The position numbers and the translations under genes are program-made. The notes below the pieces were generated by a model. That model did no database searches. It had not been told where the DNA came from and worked only from the letters and a program-made list of their open reading frames with translations. Below, piece after piece: positions 1 through 8,852 of a DNA stretch of 64,000 nt (its first letter is position 1; each line of letters opens with the position of its first letter). The DNA lies in NCBI GenBank assembly GCA_964594365.1, contig CAZQMB010000001.1, positions 186,001 through 250,000 on the forward strand, given 5' to 3'. The stretch comes from CAIUSP01 sp964594365 (GTDB taxonomy: Bacteria; Actinomycetota; Thermoleophilia; Solirubrobacterales; 70-9).

Positions 1-668
1 TTGACGATCGCGCTGTCGCGACCTGCTTGAGCGCCGTAGTCGAGCGCTGCGTTCAAGGCCTCTCCACCGGTTACCGGAACGACGGTGGTGTCATCGGTGG
101 TACCCGAGGTTGAGGTGGTGGGCTCCTCGTTCAACGCCGTCCCGAGGCCGCTCAGGGTCTCGACCAGGTTCTGGCGATCATCGGACTGGAGGGCGGTGAG
201 CACCTCGTCGATCTGGACCGACGTCGCGGTTTGTGTGATCGGAATCGTGTCACCGCTCGCCAGCTCAGGCGTGCCGGGGCTGCCCGGGCGGAGATCGATG
301 AAGAAGTTTCCTTCGAGGAAGATGCGCGGGCGGATCTGCGCGTAGGCGTCGTCGTGGACGGGCTGGCCAGCCTGGTCAACCGTGAAGGTGACCTGAGAGA
401 CACCGTCGACCCTCTCCGCCGTGAGCACCTTGCCTACGTTCACCCCGGCAACCCGGACCGGGGAATCGGTGCGGATCTTGACCGCGTTCGCAAAGACGGC
501 CTTGAGGGTGTACGGATTACCGAACGGCAGTTCCTTCGTCCATGCGAAGTAGGTCCCGACGACCACGGCGATGATCGCGATGATCGCGATCCGGGCGCGG
601 TGCGGCGGATTCCCCTTACGGTAGATCCGCTCGTCGTAGTCGCGTGGTTTGTTGGTCTGTTCGCTCAT
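1..668 (-). CDS. Mce/MlaD family lipid-transport protein (partial, 3' end outside window)
   Basis: The frame opens at an ATG (CAT at 666-668) and stays open to base 1, so the C-terminus is missing. The visible 222 residues have a charged N-terminus, one membrane segment at about residues 24-42, and a MlaD domain at about 50-150 containing the GVNVGKV turn typical of the family. After this comes a Thr/Ser-rich stretch. Mce proteins form periplasmic or cell-envelope hexameric tunnels that move lipids or sterols with a YrbE permease and an Mkl ATPase. It lies 14 bp after the preceding mce stop and is the fourth gene of the operon. The substrate cannot be read from sequence. Confidence 0.88.
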   Translation of the reverse strand, partial: MSEQTNKPRDYDERIYRKGNPPHRARIAIIAIIAVVVGTYFAWTKELPFGNPYTLKAVFANAVKIRTDSPVRVAGVNVGKVLTAERVDGVSQVTFTVDQAGQPVHDDAYAQIRPRIFLEGNFFIDLRPGSPGTPELASGDTIPITQTATSVQIDEVLTALQSDDRQNLVETLSGLGTALNEEPTTSTSGTTDDTTVVPVTGGEALNAALDYGAQAGRDSAIV

Positions 669-682
669 GGTCTTCTCTGGGC

Positions 683-2170
683 TCACTTCTGGGAGGGCAG
701 CTGGTCCTCGGTCACGACGCCTTGGTTACCGGGCGGATTGCCGATCACCTGTACCTGCCTCGGGTAGGGCTCGTTGCCGGCCTCACACTCGCGCTGATCC
801 TGACCGGGCGCAGCCGTATTCGGGTAGGGGTTGTAGTGCAGGTAGTTGTCGCCCGGACCTGCCGCGGGGATCTGGGAGGGGGTTCCGATGTTGTTCGCTC
901 CCGTACCGAAGTTGGGGGCGCTGAAGGAGATGAAGCGCAGCAGCGACCCGAGGCTGTCCCCTGTCGAGGCGAGGTCAGCCACGTTCCTGAACAGGAGCGT
1001 TGCGTAGTTGCAAGTGCTCTGCGCGGGACCGACGAAGGTCACCAGCGACTCCAGGTAATCACTCGCTCCGATCAGGGAATCGAGTCCGGTTCGAGCCGTC
1101 GCGTCGTTGGAGAGGTTCAACACCTCTGCGCTCAGCCCGGGCAACAGGGCATTGAATGCGGGCGCTCCCTGGAGGGCCGGGATACCCTTCACGATCGCCT
1201 GTGAGATCGACGGCCCAGCCCTGCGCAACGCAGCCATACCGGGCCGGAGATTCGCGAAGAGCCTCGCGGTATCGGTGAGGAAGGGACGGATCCTCGGCAT
1301 GGTCTCGATCGTCACATCCTCGGTCGCGGGTCCCTCGCTGATCGCCTCCTGGATGTAGGGGCGCGAGACATCGGCCAGCGCCTGGAAGGTCTTGTCCAGT
1401 CCGACGAAGGCCTGAGCCTGCTGCTCTCCTACCGGTCCTGCCTCGGCCGAGGCGGCGGCGATTGCACGCACGAACCGGTCGAGACGAGTGTCGGTCGAAG
1501 CGAGGTTGCCCATTGCCCGCGGGAGCGACTCGGTCAGCGGCACCAGGTTGCCGATTGCCGCATTGATGTCTCCCCCACGCCCGGCGAGGCCGTCGCCGAA
1601 GTTCTTCAGCTGGACCTGGATCGCCTCTCGGGTCGGCTCATCGAACGTGTTGAAGACCTGATCTATGTCCACCGGCTCTGGCCGGGCTTGAGAGAGCGGG
1701 ATCGTCGCCCCCTCCGGATAACCCTCTCGAGACTCGCCCGGGGTGATCTCCACGTACTTCAAACCTAGTGCCGACTTGGCGCGGATCAGGACGGTCGAGT
1801 CGACTGGCAGCGGCGCGACCGAGCGATTGAGTTTGAGATCGAGTCGTGCGCTGTAGGTTCCCGCCTCGCCGGTGGCGTAAGTGACCTCTTCGTCGGTCCC
1901 CGTAGAGGTGGAGCCGGTCGAGGAGCCGTTCTGGACCGCCTCGACACCCTCGACGGTTCCGACCTGCACTCCGCCGATCCGGACCTCGTTGTTGGGAACG
2001 ACGGTGTCCGCGTTCGGGACCAGCACCGAGACGCGATAGGTCGGTACGAAGGGCAGGCCCGTATTGGCCTGATAGGCGAGGAACACGGCCACGGTCGCGA
2101 CCAACACCGTCACTGCGCCGACCATCACCGGGCTTGCAGCCAGCGACTGGACTCTCTTCCGCCCGTTCAT
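683..2170 (-). CDS. Mce/MlaD family protein
   Basis: The 495-residue protein has an N-terminal membrane anchor at about residues 14-32 and a MlaD domain at about 40-165 that includes the VRIGGVQVGTVEGV core. A long, largely helical Mce tail follows, with a PVDIDQVFNTF motif that is also present in the first protein of the operon. A Gly/Ser/Thr-rich insert interrupts the MlaD domain near residues 82-92. Family knowledge assigns it to an ABC-type lipid or sterol importer as one subunit of a heterohexamer. Its ATG overlaps the preceding stop by 4 bp (ATGA), which indicates translational coupling. No lipobox is seen. Confidence 0.9.
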   Translation of the reverse strand: MNGRKRVQSLAASPVMVGAVTVLVATVAVFLAYQANTGLPFVPTYRVSVLVPNADTVVPNNEVRIGGVQVGTVEGVEAVQNGSSTGSTSTGTDEEVTYATGEAGTYSARLDLKLNRSVAPLPVDSTVLIRAKSALGLKYVEITPGESREGYPEGATIPLSQARPEPVDIDQVFNTFDEPTREAIQVQLKNFGDGLAGRGGDINAAIGNLVPLTESLPRAMGNLASTDTRLDRFVRAIAAASAEAGPVGEQQAQAFVGLDKTFQALADVSRPYIQEAISEGPATEDVTIETMPRIRPFLTDTARLFANLRPGMAALRRAGPSISQAIVKGIPALQGAPAFNALLPGLSAEVLNLSNDATARTGLDSLIGASDYLESLVTFVGPAQSTCNYATLLFRNVADLASTGDSLGSLLRFISFSAPNFGTGANNIGTPSQIPAAGPGDNYLHYNPYPNTAAPGQDQRECEAGNEPYPRQVQVIGNPPGNQGVVTEDQLPSQK

Positions 2171-3810
2171 CCGCCGACCCCCAACAGATATCGGAGCAGT
2201 ATCTCCGCCCTCGCCATCGCGGCGCGGCTTCGCTTCAACGACTCCCTCTCTCTCGGCGTGAGATCTCGCTCGCCAGCCTGGTCGCCGGAACCGCCGGGCT
2301 GACCGGTCTCCCCCTCATCCGTGGACGGATCCGTCGGAGAGTCGGTTCCCGGCTCGCCTCCATCTCCAGCGGGGTCGGGGGGATCGATCTCGGGCAGAGC
2401 CTCGAGATCGGTAGGCGGCTTGGTGAGAAGGCGAGCTCCGGGCGGAGGGGTCGCGATGTAGCGCGAGAGAGGTGCCTGGGCTGCGGTCGAGGTGCGGCCT
2501 CCCCAGTTGGCGATACAGCCTGAGAGCGGGGTCCCGCGGTAGTCCGGGCAACCGGTGATCAGCACGTTCCCGCGCAGGAAGTGGCCGTACTGGTCGTAGC
2601 CGTTGGTGGCTCCAGCCAGGTTGTAGACGGTGTCCATCAGGTACTCGATTCCGTTGGTCTGAGCGAAGGTCCCGAAGGTCTTCTGGATCTCTGTGGCGGT
2701 GGAGACCGAGTACTGGTTGCCGGGATCGGGGACCGTGCCGAGGTTGTCACCGAGGTCCTGCAGGTCGCCGAAGAAATCGTTCGCATACGTGGCCGCCATG
2801 TCGGGCCCGACCAGGTCGCCTGCGTCACCGAGCGACTCGAGGGCCGGAATGCCCGCCTGGGCGAAAGGCGCGAGTTTCTTCGTCGCTACGTTCAGGTACG
2901 GGGCGACCTTCTTGAAGTTCTCCATCAACGGGGCTCCCTGCTTGCCCACCTTGGTCAATTCGTTCATCGTCTTCCGCACCTGCACCAGAGATGCCGGCAG
3001 CTTGCGAATCCCCTCTTCGAGCGCCGGACGCCGCTCGGCCGTGGCTTCGGCAGAGATCGACGCGTTCCGCAGGAAGCCCACCAGTGCTTCCCGGTCTCTG
3101 GCGAGAGGAGCCATCACCTTGTTCCCGTTGTCGGCCAGGGTCTCGAGGGAATCCCTCTGCTCGGCGAGGATCCGGAGTACCTGATTGGTCGCGCGCAAGC
3201 CGGGGTTCGCCCTCTTGATCACGCCGCGGAGATCGTCACCTCGCGCGGCGAGGCCGGCGCCCAACTCGCTGAAGATGATCCTGAACCGCTCCCGGTACGG
3301 GTAGCGCATCACGTTCTGCACCAGGTCGAGATCGACCACCTTCCCGTTGTTCTCCAGGGGCAACAGGTACTGACCTTCCCCGGGCTGACCCTCGGGGACC
3401 TGCTCCAACTCCGGCGGTGGTGGGGTGCCGGCAGCGCGTGGCTGCGTGGGGAGGCAGTCGATGAAGCGCTCACCGATCAACGACTGCGGTCTGACTATGC
3501 AGCTCGCATCGGCGCGGAAGTCCTTGAATCCGCCATCGGTGATCTCCATCACGATCACCGCCTTGCCGGCCATAGCCTCGTCGCCGTCGCGCAAACTAAC
3601 GATCTCGCCGGGACGCGTCACATCGACCGACTCGACCAGGCCGACCGTCGCACCCGCGACGCGAACCTCCTCGCCTTGCACCACGAAGCCCGCGTTGTCG
3701 AAGATCGCACGCACCAGGTAGCGGCCTCCGTCGCCGCCCTCGGCCGGCCAGGCCCAGAAGGCGAGTCCTAGCGCGGTCAGGACTCCAGCTGTCGAGAGGA
3801 GCCGCCTCAT
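2167..3810 (-). CDS. Mce/MlaD family protein
   Basis: The 547-residue protein begins with a signal-anchor at about residues 5-22. Its MlaD domain at about 30-140 contains the EEVRVAGATVGLVESV core, and a long Mce tail follows. The C-terminal region at about 455-515 is low complexity, rich in Pro, Asp, Gly and Glu, and ends in a short basic/helical segment. Subunits of one mce operon commonly differ in such tails. It overlaps both neighbours by 4 bp, so it is coupled to them. The start ATG (CAT at 3808-3810) is the obvious choice because of that overlap. Confidence 0.9.
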   Translation of the reverse strand: MRRLLSTAGVLTALGLAFWAWPAEGGDGGRYLVRAIFDNAGFVVQGEEVRVAGATVGLVESVDVTRPGEIVSLRDGDEAMAGKAVIVMEITDGGFKDFRADASCIVRPQSLIGERFIDCLPTQPRAAGTPPPPELEQVPEGQPGEGQYLLPLENNGKVVDLDLVQNVMRYPYRERFRIIFSELGAGLAARGDDLRGVIKRANPGLRATNQVLRILAEQRDSLETLADNGNKVMAPLARDREALVGFLRNASISAEATAERRPALEEGIRKLPASLVQVRKTMNELTKVGKQGAPLMENFKKVAPYLNVATKKLAPFAQAGIPALESLGDAGDLVGPDMAATYANDFFGDLQDLGDNLGTVPDPGNQYSVSTATEIQKTFGTFAQTNGIEYLMDTVYNLAGATNGYDQYGHFLRGNVLITGCPDYRGTPLSGCIANWGGRTSTAAQAPLSRYIATPPPGARLLTKPPTDLEALPEIDPPDPAGDGGEPGTDSPTDPSTDEGETGQPGGSGDQAGERDLTPRERESLKRSRAAMARAEILLRYLLGVGG

Positions 3811-5225
3811 GGGGGCCCCGGCGGCATCTGCGACGAGTCACACTCGTTCGCGGTCAGTTGCCCTCCGGCGAGGAAGGGGTTCGAGGAGTCGGCCGCTACC
3901 TGGGTTCCCCCACCGGGGCATCTGGCGAAGATTCCATAGGCCATCTGGTCGTACTTCTGTGAGGGAGCGTTCGGCACGAGGTTTCCGGCGAGATAGTTGA
4001 AGGTGAGGGTGACCGGTGAGGCCCTGACGAAGTGGCCGTCCGCGTCGTAGTAGCCGGCGATCTGACTCAATCCGGCCAGAAGGCCTGTGAGGTCAGGGGT
4101 GTAGGGACGAGCGAACTCGAAGAAAGGCATGGTCGACTCGTTGCCACACTCGGGGACGTTCTGATCGATCGCCGAGCACTGCATCCCGTCGATCGTGGCC
4201 GGGAAAGATGTCGACGCGGCCTGTTGGAGATCGACCAAACCGCCGGTGAAGTCGGCCAGGTCGTAACCGTTATTCGGCCGGTTGACGGCGTAGCGGAGAT
4301 TCTTGAAGACCGGAACCCCCTGACCGGCGACCCCCTTCAACTTCTTCAGGAAAGGGGTCAGATTCTGCGGCGTGATGTCGGCGGTCGCCTCGATGAACGG
4401 CTCGAGGTCGGTCAGGGTCGAACGCAGGTTGACGAAAGTGGTGTTGGCCTGCCGGAGCGTCGGGGCCAGATACCTCAACCCTTGGTCGAGGCTTGCGTTC
4501 TCACTCGCCACTGCCCCCAGCGCCTCGTTGGAGTTGGACACGGCGTCTGCGAGATCGTCACGACGTGCCGCGATGGCGGCCGTTGCCTTCGAGCCATTCA
4601 GCAGGAAGTTGGTCAAGACAGCCTGATCGCCACCGACTTGCTTGAACAGCTCATCGGTCTGGACCAGGGACGGGGCGAAGTACTTCACGGCCTTGTTCTT
4701 GAGCTTGCCGTTACCGGCGTACCAGGAGGCCGACCCCTGGATCAGATTCTGCAGACCCTTTCGGGCCTCAGGGGTGAAGGTGTTGAACAGCTGGTCGATA
4801 TCCACCGGCGAAGTGGTCGCGACCTGCGTGATGATGGAGCCATCCTCGAGATCGGGCTGATTTCCGGAGGGCTGGTTGAGGGTGATGTACCGGTTGGCAA
4901 TCCCCGAGAGCGAGGTCGCCCTGATCACCGCCGAAGTGCCCTGGGGTATCGGCTCCTCCGTCGTGATCGTGATCTCGGCCTGCGAATCCTCGGTCAGTTC
5001 GACCGAATCGACTTTGCCTACCGGGACACCGCCGATCTTGACCTCGTTGCCCGCCACGAGTTGGCCGCCGTTCTCGAACAAGAGCGTGTAGGAGTAGCCG
5101 CTCTTACCACCCGACAGCAGGAGGACGATCAGCGCGACGATGACCAGACCCAAGGCGCCCAGCGCTGCGATACGGGTCGTGGAAGCACCACGGACCAGAC
5201 CGCCCGCATTGCGGTCTGGGCTCAC
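3807..5225 (-). CDS. Mce/MlaD family protein, first gene of the visible mce operon
   Basis: The 472-residue protein starts at GTG (5223-5225), preceded by a good GGAGG ribosome binding site about 7 bases upstream. One membrane segment lies at about residues 17-38, and the MlaD domain at about 45-155 has the NEVKIGGVPVGKV core. A PVDIDQLFNTF motif and a helical Mce tail follow, and the C-terminus is Pro-rich. It is the promoter-proximal gene of at least four mce genes read leftward. No YrbE permease or Mkl ATPase gene lies upstream, because the next genes that way are tRNAs. Those partners must lie beyond the left edge or elsewhere. Confidence 0.9.
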   Translation of the reverse strand: MSPDRNAGGLVRGASTTRIAALGALGLVIVALIVLLLSGGKSGYSYTLLFENGGQLVAGNEVKIGGVPVGKVDSVELTEDSQAEITITTEEPIPQGTSAVIRATSLSGIANRYITLNQPSGNQPDLEDGSIITQVATTSPVDIDQLFNTFTPEARKGLQNLIQGSASWYAGNGKLKNKAVKYFAPSLVQTDELFKQVGGDQAVLTNFLLNGSKATAAIAARRDDLADAVSNSNEALGAVASENASLDQGLRYLAPTLRQANTTFVNLRSTLTDLEPFIEATADITPQNLTPFLKKLKGVAGQGVPVFKNLRYAVNRPNNGYDLADFTGGLVDLQQAASTSFPATIDGMQCSAIDQNVPECGNESTMPFFEFARPYTPDLTGLLAGLSQIAGYYDADGHFVRASPVTLTFNYLAGNLVPNAPSQKYDQMAYGIFARCPGGGTQVAADSSNPFLAGGQLTANECDSSQMPPGPP

Positions 5226-5290
5226 GCCTGAACCTCCGGCATCGACCCCTCTGGCTCTGCCTGTGGGACCAACCTCTCTCCTCTCGATGA

Positions 5291-5307
5291 GGGTGCACCA
5301 TGCACCC
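5291..5307. promoter_or_regulatory. Perfect inverted repeat upstream of the mce operon (candidate operator)
   Basis: GGGTGCACCATGCACCC has 7-base perfect arms around a 3-base centre and sits about 65 bases ahead of the first mce start codon. Mce operons in other actinobacteria are commonly controlled by GntR- or TetR-type repressors that bind such sites. No regulator gene is adjacent, so the cognate protein is unknown and the role is inferred from symmetry and position. Confidence 0.4.
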
Positions 5308-5449
5308 CCTATCTCTCCTTTATCCCAAGCGTGACTTTACTTCAGGTGCCCCTGGAGACCACGCCTGCCTCAGCGAAATCCGGAGGACTTAATAGGCGCT
5401 TAGCAATGCCATCCCGTCGGATTCCGGCTGCGGGTGGCGCTGGGAGAGG

Positions 5450-5522
5450 TACCGCTACGGGGATTCGAACCCCGGTTTCCGGACTGAGAATCCGGCGTCC
5501 TAGTCCCCTAGACGATAGCGGC
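5450..5522 (-). tRNA. tRNA-Glu (CTC)
   Basis: The 73-nt cloverleaf has acceptor stem GCCGCTA/TAGCGGT and the T-loop TTCGAAT. The anticodon stem CCGGA/TCCGG encloses loop TTCTCAG, giving anticodon CTC. CCA is not encoded. It is transcribed toward the mce operon and is the leftmost of a scattered tRNA group. Confidence 0.95.
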
Positions 5523-5607
5523 GGGTATTTCATGCCCAGATCAGGGCCTTACACCCTCGGACATGAGCGAGGCGCGATTTTAGCGAGCGCAACGCCGGTC
5601 TGGGTGA

Positions 5608-5691
5608 TGCGGCTGAGAGGAGTCGAACCTCCACGTCCCGAAGGACACAGGCACCTGAAGCCTGCGCGTCTACCAGTTCCGCCACAGCCGC
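5608..5691 (-). tRNA. tRNA-Leu (CAG)
   Basis: The 84-nt class II tRNA has acceptor stem GCGGCTG/CAGCCGC and a variable arm with stem GTCC/GGAC. The anticodon loop TTCAGGT reads CAG. The body is nearly identical to the tRNA-Leu (GAG) at 59808-59891 apart from the anticodon arm and a few loop bases. CCA is not encoded. Confidence 0.95.
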
Positions 5692-5728
5692 GGGACGATG
5701 GAATCTAGCGGGTGGAAGACTGTGGCCC

Positions 5729-6529
5729 ATGCTCGACGAGCGACAAATCAGATCCCTCCACGTCGAGGCGCTGACCCGCGAGGAGATGGCAGCCGAAGGC
5801 CATGAACCGCACGTGCTCCATCAGACCTCGACCATCCAGGCCCTGCTCGACGGCGCATACGACGGGGACCTCACCCTCGGCGAGCTGCGCGAAACGGGCA
5901 ACCTGGGGCTGGGAACGACGAACGGTCTGGACGGAGAGCTGATCGTGCTCGAAGGCTGCTGCTACCGGGCATCCATCGACGGGTCGATCGAGAGGCTCGA
6001 TGACGATGTGATGACACCTTTCGCAGTCGTCGCCGAATTCGAGCCCACGGCCGAGAAGGCCTTGGTGGGACCGATGGATTTCGATCAGATGACGTCGGAG
6101 CTGGACGCCCTCCGCCCCTCAGGTATGCCCTCCTGTGCTGTCCGGGTCGATGGGAGTTTCGCTCGACTACGAGCGAGGTCGGTGCCCCGGCAGGAACCTC
6201 CGTACAGACCTCTGACCGAGATCATCGGCGACCAGCGGATCTTCGATTTGGGAGAGGTCGAGGGGACCCTCGTCGGCTTTCGCTTCCCCGACTATGCCGA
6301 AGGGATAGAGGTGGGCGGCTGGCATCTCCACTTCATCGACAGGGCCAGGACGGTGGGAGGTCACGTGATGGATTTCGATCTGCGCCGTGGAACGGCACAG
6401 ATCGATCCGAGCAACGAACTCCATGCCGAGATGCCACCCGGGATCGAACTCGGATCGATCGCCTCCGATCGAGGGGTGGCGGAACGGATCTCGAAGGTGG
6501 AGAGGGATCCGGGGAATCGACCGAGTTGA
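5729..6529 (+). CDS. budA: Alpha-acetolactate decarboxylase
   Basis: This enzyme decarboxylates (S)-2-acetolactate to (R)-acetoin, draining surplus pyruvate and acetolactate into the butanediol branch or limiting branched-chain amino acid precursors. The 266-residue length fits the family. Two family signatures are clear: the central GLGTTNGLDGELIVLEG block at about residues 72-88 and the HLHFIDRARTVGGHVMDF block near residue 200, whose two histidines belong to the zinc site. There is no signal peptide, so it is cytosolic. It stands alone between tRNA genes, with no acetolactate synthase or butanediol dehydrogenase beside it. The ATG at 5729 is the first start in frame. Confidence 0.93.
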   Translation: MLDERQIRSLHVEALTREEMAAEGHEPHVLHQTSTIQALLDGAYDGDLTLGELRETGNLGLGTTNGLDGELIVLEGCCYRASIDGSIERLDDDVMTPFAVVAEFEPTAEKALVGPMDFDQMTSELDALRPSGMPSCAVRVDGSFARLRARSVPRQEPPYRPLTEIIGDQRIFDLGEVEGTLVGFRFPDYAEGIEVGGWHLHFIDRARTVGGHVMDFDLRRGTAQIDPSNELHAEMPPGIELGSIASDRGVAERISKVERDPGNRPS

Positions 6530-6603
6530 AAGTCTCAACCTCGACTGGAGGCTGAGGCCTTCCCCATGCGCGGACGCAAGGCCCGTGGATCGATCGTCGT
6601 TAG

Positions 6604-6677
6604 TCGGGGCGGTCGGATTTGAACCGACGACCTTTCGGCCCCCAGCCGAATGCGCTACCAGACTGCGCCACGCCCCG
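6604..6677 (-). tRNA. tRNA-Pro (GGG)
   Basis: The 74-nt cloverleaf has acceptor CGGGGCG/CGCCCCG. The anticodon stem TTCGG/CCGAA encloses loop CTGGGGG, so the anticodon is GGG. The C1-G72-type acceptor start is typical of bacterial tRNA-Pro. CCA is not encoded. Confidence 0.95.
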
Positions 6678-6694
6678 ATGTCGAGATGCGGGAG

Positions 6695-6766
6695 AGCGGG
6701 CGACGGGATTCGAACCCGCTCTAGAAGCTTGGAAGGCTTCTGTGCAACCAATAACACTTCGCCCGC
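6695..6766 (-). tRNA. tRNA-Gly (TCC)
   Basis: The 72-nt cloverleaf has acceptor GCGGGCG/CGCCCGC with discriminator T. Anticodon stem GAAGC/GCTTC encloses loop CTTCCAA, giving anticodon TCC. It lies 17 bases from the tRNA-Pro gene in the same orientation and is likely co-transcribed with it. Confidence 0.95.
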
Positions 6767-6868
6767 ATTCGCCTGAGCGATTATAGGTAGCCGGAGTCCA
6801 TTCCCCGGTCAGGGCAACTTGTCCACCGAGGCCGGGTTCTAGTCTGAGAGCGGGAACGACCCGCCACC

Positions 6869-8539
6869 ATGAGGCAGACCACGCAGATCAGACGACTACC
6901 GAGCCGCCGGGAGCCACACCGCACCCGCGTGATCGCGCTCTGGGCAGCGCTGCTCGCGATCTGTTCTCTGGGAGCGGCCACTGCCTCGGGATCTCTCGCA
7001 GCCGGAGACCCACCTCCCAATGTCCTGATGATCCTGACCGACGATCAGAGATTCGACGAGCTCGAGGCAATGCCGAACGTCCAGGAGTTGATCGCAGCCG
7101 AGGGCGTTACATTCGAGCGCGCCTATGTGAGCTATCCCCTCTGCTGCCCTTCTCGCGCCAGCCTGCTCACGGGCCTCTACGCCCACAACCACGACGTGCG
7201 CGGCAACTTCGCTCCTCAAGGTGGCTGGGCGAAGTTCCAGGAGTCGGGTGAGCAGCAGGCCCTGCCGGTTCGCCTGCAGGCGGCCGGTTACCGAACCGGA
7301 CTCGCGGGCAAGTACATGAACGGATACCTCAGGGATCGCCCAGAGACGCCACCCAGGACTCCCGGCTGGGACTTCTGGTCTGCCAAGACCTCAGAGGGGA
7401 ACTTCCTCGACTTCTATTACAACTTCAACCTGGCCACCAGCGTCGACCAGAACGACCCGCTGACCTACAGCGATTACGGATTCGACCCGGGCGACTACAT
7501 GACAGACGTCGTCGGAGCCAAGGCACTGCAGTTCCTGGAGAGCCAGGAGGGAGAAACCGCGCCCTTCATGTTCGCCTTCTGGCCAGGGGGACCCCACTTC
7601 CCGTTCGAACCCGCGCCCCGACACTGGGGACTGAAGGCAGGGGAGAAACTCGAGCCGGTCCCCGGGAGCAACGAGCGGGACATGTCGGACAAGCCAGCCT
7701 GGCTGAGGAAGGCAACGAAGAAGCTCTCCAAGCCCAGCCTCCGGAGGATCAACGACGAACGGAAACGCCGACTCGAGCAATTGATGTCGGTCGATGAGGC
7801 GATCGGCTCTCTGATCGATGAGATGGATCGCACCGGAGATCTCGAGGACACCTACATCGTCTTCACCTCGGACAATGGTTACTTTCGGGGAGAGCATCGG
7901 ATACCGGCCGGGAAGTTCTTGCCCTATGAGCCCTCGGCGCGGGTTCCTCTGATCGTTCGGGGACCGGACCTCCCTGCAGGAGAGACGAGTCGGGAACTGG
8001 TCTCGCTGGTGGACGTCCCGCAGACCATCCTCGAGATCGCCACGGGCTCGATCGACCCGGCAGCAGATGGACGCTCCCTCCTCCCCTATGCGAGTGATCC
8101 GGACAGCCGGAGCAACCGGCCCTTGCTGATCGAGGGCTTCACCGGCGGTTCCACAGACGACGAGGATGCTTCGGAGTCAGGCGATGGAAGCGGTTCGGCC
8201 TCCGGCCTGATCGGAGTCGGTGATCTCGAACAGGAACCCGTGGCGCCGGCCGCCGATCGCTACCGAGCGGCCGGAACGAGGGCTCGGATCACCATGAAGG
8301 CTCCGGGCTACTTGACGGTGAGGACGAACAGATACCTCTTCACCTCCTATTCCAACGGACAGAGCGAGCTCTACGACATGAAGCGCGATCCCGCACAGAT
8401 GCGGAACGTGGCAACCAACGGCAGGTATCTCTACGTCAGGCGCTGGCTCGCCGAACTGCTCGCCGAACTCTCCATATGCAGTGGCGAAGCGTGTCGCGAG
8501 GAAACCGGGCCGCAGCCGCTCCCTCTCCCGAAGAGGTAA
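6869..8539 (+). CDS. Secreted sulfatase (type I, formylglycine-dependent)
   Basis: The 556-residue protein has a basic N-terminus and a signal-anchor at about residues 20-45, so it is probably exported. The alkaline phosphatase-like sulfatase fold starts with the metal-binding ILTDDQ motif (D58, D59). The CCPSRAS motif follows, and C92 would be oxidised to formylglycine by a formylglycine-generating enzyme. The C-terminal part has the SDNGYFRGEHRIPAGK block that contributes metal and substrate ligands. An acidic Ser/Gly-rich insert lies near residues 425-455. Such enzymes hydrolyse sulfate esters of glycans or aryl compounds, and the substrate is unknown. The converting enzyme is not in the window. 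Confidence 0.9.
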   Translation: MRQTTQIRRLPSRREPHRTRVIALWAALLAICSLGAATASGSLAAGDPPPNVLMILTDDQRFDELEAMPNVQELIAAEGVTFERAYVSYPLCCPSRASLLTGLYAHNHDVRGNFAPQGGWAKFQESGEQQALPVRLQAAGYRTGLAGKYMNGYLRDRPETPPRTPGWDFWSAKTSEGNFLDFYYNFNLATSVDQNDPLTYSDYGFDPGDYMTDVVGAKALQFLESQEGETAPFMFAFWPGGPHFPFEPAPRHWGLKAGEKLEPVPGSNERDMSDKPAWLRKATKKLSKPSLRRINDERKRRLEQLMSVDEAIGSLIDEMDRTGDLEDTYIVFTSDNGYFRGEHRIPAGKFLPYEPSARVPLIVRGPDLPAGETSRELVSLVDVPQTILEIATGSIDPAADGRSLLPYASDPDSRSNRPLLIEGFTGGSTDDEDASESGDGSGSASGLIGVGDLEQEPVAPAADRYRAAGTRARITMKAPGYLTVRTNRYLFTSYSNGQSELYDMKRDPAQMRNVATNGRYLYVRRWLAELLAELSICSGEACREETGPQPLPLPKR

Positions 8540-8603
8540 CCCTCGATCGCTGAATCATTCCGGCACGCCTGTCGGGGGGCGGCTGGCTAGCATCACAGAG
8601 GTA

Positions 8604-8677
8604 GGGACAGTGGCCAAATTGGATAAGGCTCCGGTCTCCAAAACCGGCGATTCCAGGTTCGAGTCCTGGCTGTCCCG
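8604..8677 (+). tRNA. tRNA-Trp (CCA)
   Basis: The 74-nt cloverleaf has acceptor GGGACAG/CTGTCCC. The anticodon stem CCGGT/ACCGG encloses loop CTCCAAA, giving anticodon CCA. Contrary to many bacteria, it is not next to secE/nusG; the neighbours are the sulfatase and a tRNA-Leu on the opposite strand. Confidence 0.95.
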
Positions 8678-8721
8678 CTCGCAACCTCGATCTCGTTCCT
8701 GAGTCCAGACGGTGAAACGAA

Positions 8722-8805
8722 TGCGGACGAGAGGACTCGAACCTCCACGAGCGTCAGCCCACCAGGACCTAAACCTGGCGCGTCTACCAGTTCCGCCACG
8801 TCCGC
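8722..8805 (-). tRNA. tRNA-Leu (TAG)
   Basis: The 84-nt class II tRNA has acceptor GCGGACG/CGTCCGC and a long variable arm. The anticodon stem CCAGG/CCTGG encloses loop TTTAGGT, so the anticodon is TAG. It faces the tRNA-Trp gene convergently. Confidence 0.95.
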
Positions 8806-8852
8806 TCGGGTCCTGAAGCGAGCGACCCGCCGAGATTCTAGACTTGACAGCC

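Noticed and set aside
2581..3771. Long plus-strand open frame (396 codons) antisense to an mce gene
   Set aside because: It mirrors a clear MlaD gene on the other strand, has no recognisable domain and shows the Arg/Gly/His-rich composition of antisense frames in GC-rich DNA.
4032..5231. Plus-strand open frame (399 codons) antisense to the first mce gene
   Set aside because: Shadow frame of a gene with strong family motifs; no independent start signal or domain.
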